A stretch of DNA of 53,922 nucleotides from Rhizobium sp. RU33A (GCF_900156055.1 NZ_FTMQ01000010.1:1-53922), one strand, 5' to 3'; counted from the first letter of the stretch, positions 1 to 8,960 are shown. The notes: generated by a model not told the origin, from the letters alone. A program made the numbers and translations.

Positions 1-3000
1 AAAACTTCCTGGCCCTGGACGATCTGCTTTTCGAGCCAGACGATGTCCTGGGTCAGTGCTGCGATCTGCGAGGGCGAGAGCGCAATGCCGAAGGAAAGCC
101 CGAGCGACTGCTGGGCGTTGACGCCGCCATCATAAAGCGCCTGCATCAGTTGGCGTGGGTCAAGCCCCGAACCGAGCGTGCGGCTGCCGGTCTGATTGAA
201 GATCTGGTCGCGGATCAGCCGGTATTCGACGTAGGCGTCGCCGAGCCGCTTCAGGGGCAGGTTGGGGTCATAACCGCCGATGAGCTTAAGGAAATAGTCC
301 GAACCGAGGAATTTCGAGGGATCGATGAAGTCGCTGCGGGTCTCGATGAGGAAGGGCATGTTCGGCGCCGTTGCCGGCCGGAACAGGGCCTGGCGTCCGA
401 GCAGTCCGTCGATGCTGACATTCAACGCGGTGAGGTCTGCAAGGGTCTGGACCGCCGAGGCGGATGCGATGTCGGCAGGCGTCAGCGCGCGGCTTCCCGA
501 GGAGAGGCCAATCTGGGCGGCCTGGGCACGCACGGCATTGTTTGTCAGATAACCGGTGACATTGGCATTGAGTGCGCCACCGGCCTGGATGGTGCCGAAC
601 ACGCTGTCATAGGTGCGTGACGATGTGCTCGAGTCCGTCGTGGTCCAGTAGCGGGTATCGCGGTCGATGCAGACACCGAAGACCCTACGGGCGCAGTAGC
701 GCTCTGAATGCTGGGTCACCGCCGTGGTGTCGACCGTCTCGATCAGGTCGCGGCCCTCGTTGAGGATGGAGGTCGCGAGGATGTCGATGTCACCATTTGC
801 GGCGATCTGGCTGTAGCTGTTGGTCAGAGCACCCGTATCGATCTTGATATCGCCGCCTGCGAGTATCTGTGCTGCCGGACCATTGGCCGATGCGGTCTCG
901 CGCCGCGTCACGACAGTGGTCGTTGTGGCGCCTGAGGTGGTTGTGTTTGAGGTGGTATCAACCGTGGCGGCAAGGCCCTCCCGGCGATTGGTGAGCGAGG
1001 CGACGTCGAGCACCATATTGCCGGCAATGGCTTCGATTGTGCCGGAGCGGTTGTCGAGGGCGCCGGCACGCGTGCCGGTGAGGCCTTCGATGACGAGATC
1101 CGTCTCGGCGAGCATGTCACCGTTGATGTTGGTGACACTGCCGTCGAGCTTGTAGGTGGATGAGGTGCCGGAATAGAGGAGGCCGGTATTGGTAAGATGG
1201 CCGGTCAATTGCGCAACGAGCTCTCCCCGCGCGGAGCCGACGGCGCCCGCATTGGTCAACGACGCAGCCTTCAGCGTCAGCGCGCTTCCACCAATGACGA
1301 CGCCGCCGGCCTGGACCGTCAGGGCACCTGCGGCGACTGCGTTGCGGGCCTGCAGGCTGAGTGCACCTTCCGAGACGATACGGCCGGATGTGATGACATT
1401 GCCATCGACATCGAGCTTGATCTGTTCCTCGGCAGAGATTGTGCCGGTATTCTCCAGGTTGCCGGAAAGGCTCAAGACGACATCGTGATCATGGGCTGTG
1501 AGCGCACCGAGGTTCACAAGGTTTGCGGCCCCAATGCCCGCCGAGCCGGCATTGATGGTGCCGCTATTGGTCACTGTTCCGCTGGACGCCTGCAGGGTCA
1601 GTGCATCTTCAACCGAGATGTTGCCGGAATTGCTGAACTCCGTGCCGGCGAGGATGGTGGCGGATGTCGCGCTGGACAGGGTTCCGCCATTCGACAAAAC
1701 GTGTTGGATGGTCACGTCCAGCGCGTCGCCCTGGGCGCCGATGGAGCCCGTATTGGCAAGCGAACCCGCCGACAAGGTCACGCCAGCATTGGCGACCACC
1801 AGACCCGTGCCGGTGTTCTGCAGCTGAGCTGCCGCCGAGAGCGTCGCCTTGTCTTTGGACAGGATCCTGCCCGAATTGACCAGATCGGCCGCCGATACGA
1901 GTGTCGTGCCTGCGTCGCCTGCAACACTGCCGGCCTGGTTCAGATCGCCGGAGAGCGTCTCGACGCGGGCCGTGGACATGGCAGCAAGGCTGGCACTCGA
2001 AGTGAGACTTGCGGCTTCGACGAGCAATCCGCCACCGGCTAGATAGGTTCCTGACGTCAGTGTCAGTAGGGCGCCGCCCTTGATGCTGAGATTGCCGCCC
2101 GCCTTGATCCGGCCATTCGGCGCATCGATGCGTGCGGCCTCGATCTCGATTGCGGAGAGAGAGCGCAGACTGTCCCTGACGCTGTCCTGGCCGCGCGAGA
2201 GATCGATCGTTCCCGCCCTGATCGACAACAAGGCACCCGCGGCAATCTGGCCCCTGCCGGCATGGAGTGTCGATGCGTCGATGCTGATCTTGCCCGCCGC
2301 CACCTGTTGCCCAGCTGTGTCGGCTCCGGAGGCGACCAGCGCGTCGGCACCAAGTTTCACCGTCTGCGCCTTGAGGCTGGCATCACCCCGGGTGACGACC
2401 ATAGCCTGGTCAGCGAGTTCGACAGCTGTCAAACCCTCCAACAGGATGGCGTCGTCAGAGAACAATGTGCTTCCGACCTGCACCGCCTGATTGACCGAAC
2501 GGGCTGATATCGTTCCCCTGGCCTGCGCCTTGCCGAGGGTCAGCTTGCCATCAGCACTCAGCGTCATGGCGCCGGCATTGGCCGCCATCTGGCCGGCCAT
2601 GTTGACGCCGGCGCCCCTGTCGGTGGAGATGATCTTGATGCTGCCCGCATACATGCCGCCCATCAGGGAGGAGTCGATCGCGATGGCCGGCTCTTCGCCA
2701 TCCGAGGGCAGGGGCGTGATCAGCCCGCTCTGATAGGCATAGGAATTGGCGCCGGCGACGAGATTGAGGGCGTTGCCAGCCCTCACCGGACCATCAATCG
2801 CAATCTTGCGGGAAACGATATCGAAGACGTTTACCGAACCGAGATCGGCACCGCCAGCCCCGATGCGGACATCGCCGCCCTGAACGCGAAGGCCGGAGAG
2901 TGACCCGTCGGCCCCGAATTCGGGTGAGCCGGTGGAAAGCGTCACGCGCGGCGAATTGATGAAACCGCAGCCGTCGCAGGTCAGTCCGTTGGGATTGGCG

Positions 3001-3470
3001 ATGATGACGTTTGCTGCAGTACCGTGTACCTCGACCGCGCCCTGCAGAACCGAGCGATTGCCGCCGGTCACCTCGTTGAGAATGACGCTGGCAGGCCCGG
3101 AATTGCGGAGATTGGTATTGCCCTGCACCAGGCCGCCAAGCTGGGAGCGGGCCAGATCCTGTGCGGAGTTGTTCAGGATCACGCCTGGTGTCCCGACGTT
3201 GAATTCGCCGTATTTGTTATGCGACAAGCCACTCGCATTCGGAGTGACAATGTTGACCAGCGGCACACCGTTTGCGGCCGCACCGATCAGCGGCTGGTTG
3301 GCAGTGCTTGCCGTCTGATCCGCCCTGATTTCCTGCGCCTTGACCAGAAGCGGCTGCAACGTGATGACCACGCTCATGGTCACCGCGAGGGATTTGCGGC
3401 CGAGAGCCCCGAGGTCAATTCGGTTGATATGGAACGGTACGGAAAATGTCTGTCCGGAAATCAACTTCAT
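1..3470 (-). CDS. Filamentous haemagglutinin / CdiA-type TpsA exoprotein (N-terminal part, cut by window edge)
   Basis: This is the secreted partner of a two-partner secretion system: a large surface or released beta-helical protein exported by the TpsB encoded upstream. The frame is open from ATG 3470 to the window edge (about 1,156 codons). A hydrophobic stretch at residues 28-44, ending near LLVKAQ, looks like the end of an extended signal peptide. The TPS domain (about 50-190) carries the hallmark NPNG at 159-162 and a CDGC cysteine pair at 165-168. Residues 250-900 are haemagglutinin repeats rich in 'NSGTI', 'AGG' and 'LTN'. The visible C-terminal part has the motifs that follow the shaft in CdiA/FHA proteins (FLIETRSDF, LKRLGDAYVEYRLIRDQI, ALTQDIVWL). 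A toxin tip, if any, and its immunity gene would lie off-window. AAGAGG 8 bases upstream supports the start. The family is secure; adhesin versus contact-dependent inhibitor is undecided. Confidence 0.93.
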   Translation of the reverse strand, partial: MKLISGQTFSVPFHINRIDLGALGRKSLAVTMSVVITLQPLLVKAQEIRADQTASTANQPLIGAAANGVPLVNIVTPNASGLSHNKYGEFNVGTPGVILNNSAQDLARSQLGGLVQGNTNLRNSGPASVILNEVTGGNRSVLQGAVEVHGTAANVIIANPNGLTCDGCGFINSPRVTLSTGSPEFGADGSLSGLRVQGGDVRIGAGGADLGSVNVFDIVSRKIAIDGPVRAGNALNLVAGANSYAYQSGLITPLPSDGEEPAIAIDSSLMGGMYAGSIKIISTDRGAGVNMAGQMAANAGAMTLSADGKLTLGKAQARGTISARSVNQAVQVGSTLFSDDAILLEGLTAVELADQAMVVTRGDASLKAQTVKLGADALVASGADTAGQQVAAGKISIDASTLHAGRGQIAAGALLSIRAGTIDLSRGQDSVRDSLRSLSAIEIEAARIDAPNGRIKAGGNLSIKGGALLTLTSGTYLAGGGLLVEAASLTSSASLAAMSTARVETLSGDLNQAGSVAGDAGTTLVSAADLVNSGRILSKDKATLSAAAQLQNTGTGLVVANAGVTLSAGSLANTGSIGAQGDALDVTIQHVLSNGGTLSSATSATILAGTEFSNSGNISVEDALTLQASSGTVTNSGTINAGSAGIGAANLVNLGALTAHDHDVVLSLSGNLENTGTISAEEQIKLDVDGNVITSGRIVSEGALSLQARNAVAAGALTVQAGGVVIGGSALTLKAASLTNAGAVGSARGELVAQLTGHLTNTGLLYSGTSSTYKLDGSVTNINGDMLAETDLVIEGLTGTRAGALDNRSGTIEAIAGNMVLDVASLTNRREGLAATVDTTSNTTTSGATTTTVVTRRETASANGPAAQILAGGDIKIDTGALTNSYSQIAANGDIDILATSILNEGRDLIETVDTTAVTQHSERYCARRVFGVCIDRDTRYWTTTDSSTSSRTYDSVFGTIQAGGALNANVTGYLTNNAVRAQAAQIGLSSGSRALTPADIASASAVQTLADLTALNVSIDGLLGRQALFRPATAPNMPFLIETRSDFIDPSKFLGSDYFLKLIGGYDPNLPLKRLGDAYVEYRLIRDQIFNQTGSRTLGSGLDPRQLMQALYDGGVNAQQSLGLSFGIALSPSQIAALTQDIVWLEKQIVQGQEV

Positions 3471-3551
3471 ATCCGATAGCCTCTTAAAAAAAACCGATAG
3501 ACTTTCAATGGCTTGCGCCAGTCAAGAAGAAACCCTAGGCGGGTTCAATGT

Positions 3552-4328
3552 TCAGCGAGCGGGCAATACGTTCTTGCGAATCCTATCGGCGCAGGCGCGT
3601 GCGATCCCGCTCACGGCACGATCAACGAATTCCGGTCCTCCGTTCAGGACGGTATCGAGGCTGTGACGTGCCGCGTTCGGCGGCGTGACGCAGTAGGTGG
3701 ACGCCACAAGTTTGCCGCTTGCCGCGTCGATGATCGCGAAGTTTACGACCAATTCGAACTGCACTTTGGGACCGCCGAGGGAAAGGCCATGTCCATGCGT
3801 TTTGGCGCTGAGACGCGTCATTGCGACGTCTACGATCATCCCGGAATGGCCGTTCGCCTTGGCAAAGGCGACAATGGCTGAAACCCGAGCCTGGTCAGGC
3901 CATGAGGCATCCGGGTTCGCAGGCTTCAAGGGCACGCGGAGATCCTCCTGACGAACCAGTCCGTACGAAGATCGCAGCGTTGCAGCCAATTCCTGCTCCA
4001 CGATCTCGGATGGATCGACGATTGGCTTTGGGATCAGAAATGCCTTCTCGTACATGCCGGTCGAAGCCTTGAGGCCCACATCCAACATGCTGACGGCAAG
4101 TCCCAGACCGACGGGCAAAGCAGCCTGGGTTGCGACGTCGTCGTCATTCCCGACCACCATCGGCAGGGCGGGATTATCTACAAAGCTCATCGACCGTCCC
4201 GCGAACTCGCCTTGTGTCGCGGAGAGCTTCTTGGTCTGCACACAGCCCGCTAGGACGCTCAGAAGCAAAAGGAGGGTGAGCAATCCGAACGAAGAATGCA
4301 GTCTGCTGGCATAAAGGGAACTGGACAC
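3552..4328 (-). CDS. Outer-membrane-type lipoprotein of the two-partner secretion operon, family not recognised
   Basis: A predicted lipoprotein of 258 residues. A hydrophobic signal (residues 14-27) ends in the lipobox LAGC with acylated Cys29. Residue 30 is Val rather than Asp, so retention in the inner membrane by the Asp+2 rule is not expected. I chose the GTG at 4328 because GAGGAG lies 7 bases upstream; an in-frame TTG at 4343 would overlap the tpsB stop. The mature part looks like a soluble alpha/beta domain, with a strand-rich section (MIVDVAMTRL, VQFELVVNFAI) and a C-terminal helix. I do not recognise a named family. Its place between tpsB and tpsA, 81 bases before tpsA, suggests an accessory role in secretion or surface retention of TpsA. 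An immunity role is possible but less likely, since immunity genes usually follow the toxin end. Confidence 0.8.
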   Translation of the reverse strand: MSSSLYASRLHSSFGLLTLLLLLSVLAGCVQTKKLSATQGEFAGRSMSFVDNPALPMVVGNDDDVATQAALPVGLGLAVSMLDVGLKASTGMYEKAFLIPKPIVDPSEIVEQELAATLRSSYGLVRQEDLRVPLKPANPDASWPDQARVSAIVAFAKANGHSGMIVDVAMTRLSAKTHGHGLSLGGPKVQFELVVNFAIIDAASGKLVASTYCVTPPNAARHSLDTVLNGGPEFVDRAVSGIARACADRIRKNVLPAR

Positions 4329-4339
4329 TCGCACTCTCC

Positions 4340-6118
4340 TCAAAAAGAAATCGACATCCGTGCCTGAACCAGACCGCTTGAGGGCACTGAGCCGCTCGGC
4401 AAGTCGGGCATGGACAGAATGTCGGAATAGGAAACATCGAAATTGATCCGACCGCCGCGATTGCGAAGGCCGACAGCAGCGCCGACCAGATTGCCACCCA
4501 GACTGTTGCCGCTGGCGTCTGAAACCGTGTGACCGAGGTCGATGGCCGCATAGGGCTCCAGGCGGCCGAGCACCTCTACCGCTCGACCATCGCCAAAGCC
4601 CGGCAAGAGCAGGGATAGCTCGTTGCGCATGACGATGCCGGTATCGGCATAAAGCACCGCCTCGCGGACGCCGCGCACCGTGGAATAGCCGCCGGCTGAT
4701 ATCTGTTCGGACCCGAACACATCATCCGGGCTCCATTGGCCGGACAAATTGCTGCTGAATATCATAGCCGTTGCGCCGAGGTCGAAAGCGCGTTGATAGC
4801 CCAGGGACGCAGACAGCTTCTCGAATTGACCCTTCGGTGATCCTTCGGCGGCAGATGAATCATCGAAGGCTCCGAGCATCTTGAGGCCGCGATGGTAGCC
4901 GAGGCTTCCGCTTGCCTGACCGCCCAACAGCTGTCGGGAATGCCCAAGCTCCAGAGTAGCCACCGACAGGACACGACTAGAGACATCGACCTTGCTGCCC
5001 AGAACGAAATTCTCGTTTTCTTTCCAGGTGAGCCGACCTGTGAGCCAGGTTTTCGATATCTGATCCCGGTGGAGAATACGCGTAACGAACGGCGCGAAAG
5101 AGAGGGATCCACCTGAGGTTTCAATCTGCGAAACCAGACCTGTGATCGATGATCGGTAGTCGCTCCACGAGGCATTGAGGCCAAAGGTCCAGTAGCCGTA
5201 GGGAATGGACACCGAGCCGGTCAGCGAGTTGCCGTTCGGGCGTGCAGCGCCAAACCGCAACGGATGGCGCTCCATCGAGCGCTGATACCCGATCTGCCAT
5301 TCGTCGTTGAGACCCAGGATATTGTCGGCGCCAAAGTCGGCGCGCGTCTGGTACCTGCCGGTGGAAAGACTGCCCAGATTGTCGGATGACATACTGAAGT
5401 GCCAGGGACGAGTCTTCTCGACCTTCACGTCGAGCACGGATCCGCCCTGCGCCCTTCCTGCAGCGAGCGCGATCGTCGCCTTGTTGGAGCGAAGTCGATT
5501 GATCTGATCGAGACCCTGCTCGATATCCCGCAAGTTCACGGTCTTGCCGGGCAATCCGGGAAAAGCGGTTGCGATCTGAGGATCGGCTGGTTGCCTGCCA
5601 TTGAGCGCGATCGTCTCAAGCTTCCCCTCGATCACAAGAATATCGAGCGAGCCGTCGGCAAGATCCTGCTCGGGGAGGTAAGCGCGCGAAGAGACATAGC
5701 CTCTATCGACATAGAGGAAAGTGATCGCTTCCAGCGCACTGTTCAACTCGGCAAGGCCAAGGCAGCGCCCCTCCCACCGGCTCAGTGTCTGGGAAATTCT
5801 GGACGCCGGGATGAGGGATACCCCGGACACGGCAATCCTGTTGACCTCTATACAGGCCTCGCCGGATGACGAGCTTGCGGCGAGCGGCGCTACGGCTCCC
5901 TCGCCACTGGGGGCCTGCCTTGTCTGGCGCAATAGCTCGTCTTCGCGCAGTCTCTCCTGTTGCGACTGGAAACGGTCAATCTGCTCAGCCTGCCGGATCG
6001 CGCCATCGACTGCGCTCTGTGCATGTGCCAGGCTTGGCTGGACTGCCAGCGTGACAGCGGCTACCACGGATGCGACCTTGAATTCTTCCGCCATATGACG
6101 ACCGAAAAAGCGCTTCAA
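4340..6118 (-). CDS. TpsB/FhaC-type two-partner secretion transporter (Omp85 superfamily)
   Basis: Outer-membrane beta-barrel that exports the TpsA encoded downstream. The protein has 592 residues, normal for the family. It has a signal peptide ending near AHAQ (34), a polar helix with Q/R/E repeats (45-66) like the plug helix H1 of FhaC, POTRA1 (about 88-165, starting CIEVNRIAVSG), POTRA2 (about 166-240) and a C-terminal barrel ending in Phe (MSISF), the usual barrel-assembly signal. The conserved L6-loop motif VRGF/Y reads VRGV at 481-484, a small deviation. The start is TTG at 6118, overlapping the stop of the upstream gene, with GGGAG about 10 bases before it; ATG 6094 is the alternative. 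The stop-start overlap upstream and the 11-base gap downstream indicate one transcript. Confidence 0.93.
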   Translation of the reverse strand: MKRFFGRHMAEEFKVASVVAAVTLAVQPSLAHAQSAVDGAIRQAEQIDRFQSQQERLREDELLRQTRQAPSGEGAVAPLAASSSSGEACIEVNRIAVSGVSLIPASRISQTLSRWEGRCLGLAELNSALEAITFLYVDRGYVSSRAYLPEQDLADGSLDILVIEGKLETIALNGRQPADPQIATAFPGLPGKTVNLRDIEQGLDQINRLRSNKATIALAAGRAQGGSVLDVKVEKTRPWHFSMSSDNLGSLSTGRYQTRADFGADNILGLNDEWQIGYQRSMERHPLRFGAARPNGNSLTGSVSIPYGYWTFGLNASWSDYRSSITGLVSQIETSGGSLSFAPFVTRILHRDQISKTWLTGRLTWKENENFVLGSKVDVSSRVLSVATLELGHSRQLLGGQASGSLGYHRGLKMLGAFDDSSAAEGSPKGQFEKLSASLGYQRAFDLGATAMIFSSNLSGQWSPDDVFGSEQISAGGYSTVRGVREAVLYADTGIVMRNELSLLLPGFGDGRAVEVLGRLEPYAAIDLGHTVSDASGNSLGGNLVGAAVGLRNRGGRINFDVSYSDILSMPDLPSGSVPSSGLVQARMSISF

Positions 6119-6768
6119 TGCCCGCCATCTCCCGACTGCAAGGCGCGAGGCGCCTGGCCGTCTTTCGCTGCATCACCCGGCGTCACGCCAGAAGACAGGG
6201 CGTCCATTGCCTTGGTAAAACCCTTCAGGGAGAAGTTGACCTTTACGGCCTTGCCGTCGAGAAGACGAAAATACACCGCGCCCGATGCGGCCCGCTCCAT
6301 CTGCCGAATGCGACGATCATCAAGAGGCGCAAGCACGAAGCAGCCCAGACGGTTGCAGTTGCGATACCGCAAGAGGACGGGTTCTGCTGTGCCGATGGCT
6401 AGGCCGAAGTCTGCATTCAGCTGAACGTCGAGCGGCGTGAGCACGACCATCGCCCACTTGGCGTCACCAGCCTTGTCACTCGCTCTGGTGACCGCGAGGT
6501 TCAGCAGTTCGACCGGCTTGCCGTCCACCTCGATCATCAGGGGTTGGCCGATCTCGCAAATTGGAGCCGCTGGCTTGTCCCCCATGGAAGATTGAGGCGG
6601 AGATGCGCAACGCAACTGCCAATCATCAAACTGTTGGACTTCGCGGCTGTTCGTTAGAGAAGCCGGTGCGTCTTCTCTGCTGGGTTGTTCGTTGGCTGAG
6701 GATGCGGATGAGAATAGCAATACCAACAGAATGGCCGACACCGCATGATTGCACCTGACCGGCTTCAA
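6115..6768 (-). CDS. IalB-family (invasion-associated locus B) exported protein, first gene of the TPS operon
   Basis: A periplasmic or envelope protein of about 217 residues. I chose the TTG at 6768 because it gives a compact signal peptide (KPVRCNHAVSAILLVLLF then SSASSA) and has GGAGAAAGG upstream; the frame is open to 6963, but the extra N-terminus looks non-coding. The mature part starts with the IalB-like 'FDDWQLRC' and has two cysteine pairs (LRC...PIC and NCNRLGC), typical of the family, plus the 'LLNLAVTRA' and 'RIRQMERAASGAVYFRLLDG' blocks that match the IalB fold. Its stop overlaps the tpsB start, so it is probably co-translated with it. IalB proteins are common in Rhizobiales, but one at the head of a TPS operon is unusual. 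Its role there is unknown. Confidence 0.8.
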   Translation of the reverse strand: MKPVRCNHAVSAILLVLLFSSASSANEQPSREDAPASLTNSREVQQFDDWQLRCASPPQSSMGDKPAAPICEIGQPLMIEVDGKPVELLNLAVTRASDKAGDAKWAMVVLTPLDVQLNADFGLAIGTAEPVLLRYRNCNRLGCFVLAPLDDRRIRQMERAASGAVYFRLLDGKAVKVNFSLKGFTKAMDALSSGVTPGDAAKDGQAPRALQSGDGGH

Positions 6769-7156
6769 TCCACTCGCCCTTTCTCCAAATGCGAGTGCGG
6801 CTAAGACGCGAAAGAACAAACATGGTGGCGACTGATATCTGCGAACGCGAGAGCGCCCAAACAGCCGCGACATCCCAAAAATAGGGTTTTCGAGAATGGT
6901 CTGCACTTTTCTCAAATTGTTTGCCCCGTGCTCACAAAGGTCTCGACTAGGGTAATCTCGCAAATGATAGGTTGTATGTTGAAATTGTATCGATCGCGAC
7001 TTTATGCCGTGAATGCTCTTAATGCGAGTATTGGGGCTGGGGCAATGACGGCCGTCACACCGCTGTCAGCTGGCATCTGGATAGCCCTGGAGCAACGTTT
7101 GCTCGGCGTCCAAGGGTGTGAGGGCGAGGATGGTTTTATCGACCGCTATTCAGGCG
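6769..7156. other. Intergenic stretch with no supported gene
   Basis: About 390 bases between the start of the IalB/TPS operon and the integrase fragment. I see no convincing coding frame on either strand, no tRNA and no clear terminator. The promoter of the minus-strand TPS operon should lie here, but I cannot point to a clear -35/-10 pair. Confidence 0.4.
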
Positions 7157-7402
7157 CTATCCCGGAGACGCTTTCTGCACACGGGAAGGCCTTGGGCTTG
7201 CAAGAGTGCACTTGAACGGGGGCTTCGGAACGAGAGGGGCATCATCGTCCGCGCCCAATGATCTGAGCTTCCGCACCCATTCGGTGACGATAGTCTCCAG
7301 GTCTTCGCCCAGCGGAAACCAATCAACCATGCCTCTGCTGCTGAACTTGGTCTCACCTCTCCGGAGGCTCCGAAAATGCCGGGTTTTCCTGAGGCTCCCC
7401 TG
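7157..7402 (-). pseudogene. Fragment of a tyrosine recombinase (phage-type integrase)
   Basis: A minus-strand stretch bounded by in-frame stops at 7403-7405 and 7157-7159. It reads ETKFSSRGMVDWFPLGEDL followed by ETIVTEWVRKLRSLGADDD and APLVPK. From memory, this matches an internal section of alphaproteobacterial site-specific integrases of the form 'REVxTKFSKTF...FFPVGDxxxxIVxxWVxxLR...GxDDPLFPK'. Downstream of the 'PK' the similarity ends, and no catalytic HxxR or Tyr box is visible, so this is a remnant. It lies just past the 3' end of tRNA-Ser in the same orientation, the usual place for an integrase that uses a tRNA 3' end as attachment site. No second copy of the tRNA 3' end was found in the window. 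Confidence 0.55.
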
Positions 7403-7517
7403 CTATCCGCAGGTTCCCGTGTTCGTTTGGCGAAAGTTGTATGTAGCCGGCCGCATGACGGGCCAGAACTTTCGACCTGCCAGAAAATCAATCAATTTAG
7501 AAATTTGATCTTAATGT

Positions 7518-7607
7518 TGGCGGATGGGGTGGGATTCGAACCCACGGTACGGTCTCCCGCACGCCGGTTTTCAAGACCGGTTCCTTAAACCACTCGGACA
7601 CCCATCC
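7518..7607 (-). tRNA. tRNA-Ser (anticodon TGA)
   Basis: A class II tRNA of 90 bases on the minus strand, including encoded CCA. The acceptor stem GGATGGG pairs with CCCATCC, followed by discriminator G and CCA. The anticodon arm is CCGGT-CTTGAAA-ACCGG, giving anticodon TGA, which reads UCA. A long variable arm (GCGGGAGACCGTACC region) fits serine. The T arm contains GGTTCGAATCC. It is a common integration target, consistent with the integrase fragment next to its 3' end. Confidence 0.96.
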
Positions 7608-7895
7608 GGACGGCTGCGTTATGCGCAAAGCTGTAGGATTTGGCAAGGGTGTCGCAGACGGAATTGTTCCACCTTCTCCGCGTTTCGCCTGGGGCCTATG
7701 GCAACGTGAGTCGATCTGGCATCAATAATCCGTTAACTACGTTTGCAGGTTCTGGGCCGGATCGACCGCTCAAATTGTGACTTTTCCCATTTTGGCCATT
7801 TTTGCACAGCCTACATTGCGCGCAAGTGAGCGGAGGCATGGGGGCCTCCTAGACAGGGCGTGGATGATCAGCGCCCGCGATCTGAAGTGGGACAC

Positions 7896-8960
7896 ATGCA
7901 TCTGACGACGCGCGGCCTTGTGGCCAATTCCGGGAAGTGGCTGGCGCTGGCGGTTCTTTGTGCCTTCACCGCCTCCTGTTCGACGACAAAAGACACGGCC
8001 GAAAAGCCGAAGCGCTCGAAGGAATATTTTGCCGAGTCGGTCTATGGCGTGAAGGCGAGCCCGAGGCTTGTCGCGAGTGGTCCGGTCCCGAAGGGCGGCG
8101 GCCGCTATATGGTCGGCAAGCCTTATGTCGTGAAGGGGAAGACCTTCGTTCCCAAGGAAAACCCACGCTACGACAAGGTGGGGGTTGCCTCCTGGTACGG
8201 CGATGCCTTCCATGGCCGGTTGACCGCCAATGGAGAGCTCTACGACAAGGAGCATCTGTCAGCCGCCCATCCGACACTGCCTCTGCCGAGCTATGCGCGC
8301 GTTACCAATCTCAACACCGGCAGCTCGGTTGTCGTGCGCATCAATGATCGCGGTCCGTTTCACAAGGGACGAATCATCGATCTCTCGCGCAAGACGGCTG
8401 ACATGCTCGATATGAAGCACAGCGGAACCGGAGAAGTGCGGGTGCAATACATTGGACCTGCACGTATGGACGGCCATGATATGCCCTATCTGATGGCATC
8501 TTACATCCGCAAGGGCGAGCGCGGACCGGTCATCGATCCGGGCGGTCAGATCGCATCCGGCGTCATGGTCGCGTCCAACGATGTCGCAACGCCGCAGTTC
8601 CGACCGACCGTCGATCCGGTCTACCAGACGGCACTCAGTGGCTCGACACCGAGCAACAGTGCTGCACCTGAGACGCTCGATGCGCAGGTGCTGATGCAGG
8701 TGGGCGCAGCCGCCCCGGGTGCCGTGGTTTCAGGCGAAAGCTTCGCGGCCCTTCCTGACTTTGGCCCAATGCCGATGGCGCGTCCCCATCATGTCGATGG
8801 CTATGACGGGTCCGGCTATGCGGCAGCCTATGCGCCGGTGAGTCCGAAAGCCGGCGCGCTTGCCTTCGAGGCTATTCTCGTGCGCAATGACGGCCTCACC
8901 GAGCGTTCGATTCTCGCCTCGGTCGCAAAGGGCGGGATCACGCTCTCCAGCGGGCGCTGA
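7896..8960 (+). CDS. rlpA: RlpA-like lytic transglycosylase / septal ring lipoprotein
   Basis: A lipoprotein of 354 residues predicted to act on peptidoglycan glycan strands at the division site. The signal peptide ends in a lipobox (FTASC, Cys28). The double-psi beta-barrel domain (about 100-195) has the family sequence VGVASWYGDAFHGRLTANGE, the RVTNL strand, VRINDRGPF and DLSRKTADML. The catalytic-type Asp in NDRGPF is present. After about residue 200 comes a Pro/Ala-rich linker and a short tail; I do not recognise a SPOR domain. I chose ATG 7896; a GTG at 7860 in the same frame would add 12 residues that do not fit a signal peptide. The DD-carboxypeptidase gene follows 56-62 bases later, so the two envelope genes may be co-transcribed. 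Confidence 0.92.
   Translation: MHLTTRGLVANSGKWLALAVLCAFTASCSTTKDTAEKPKRSKEYFAESVYGVKASPRLVASGPVPKGGGRYMVGKPYVVKGKTFVPKENPRYDKVGVASWYGDAFHGRLTANGELYDKEHLSAAHPTLPLPSYARVTNLNTGSSVVVRINDRGPFHKGRIIDLSRKTADMLDMKHSGTGEVRVQYIGPARMDGHDMPYLMASYIRKGERGPVIDPGGQIASGVMVASNDVATPQFRPTVDPVYQTALSGSTPSNSAAPETLDAQVLMQVGAAAPGAVVSGESFAALPDFGPMPMARPHHVDGYDGSGYAAAYAPVSPKAGALAFEAILVRNDGLTERSILASVAKGGITLSSGR

Noticed and set aside
150..3470. Many plus-strand frames over the first 3.4 kb
   Set aside because: They are shadows of the single minus-strand TpsA frame, which is open end to end and carries clear haemagglutinin motifs.
3481..3492. Run of eight A/T bases before tpsA as a phase-variable tract
   Set aside because: It lies outside the coding frame and is short; no evidence of slipping or of a frame it would switch.
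7216..7508. Plus-strand frame of about 100 codons next to tRNA-Ser
   Set aside because: It lies opposite the integrase-like fragment, has no family resemblance and no ribosome-binding site.
7833..7853. GGAGGC/GCCTCC hairpin just upstream of rlpA
   Set aside because: Short stem without T-run, not near a gene end on the plus strand; no support for a regulatory role.
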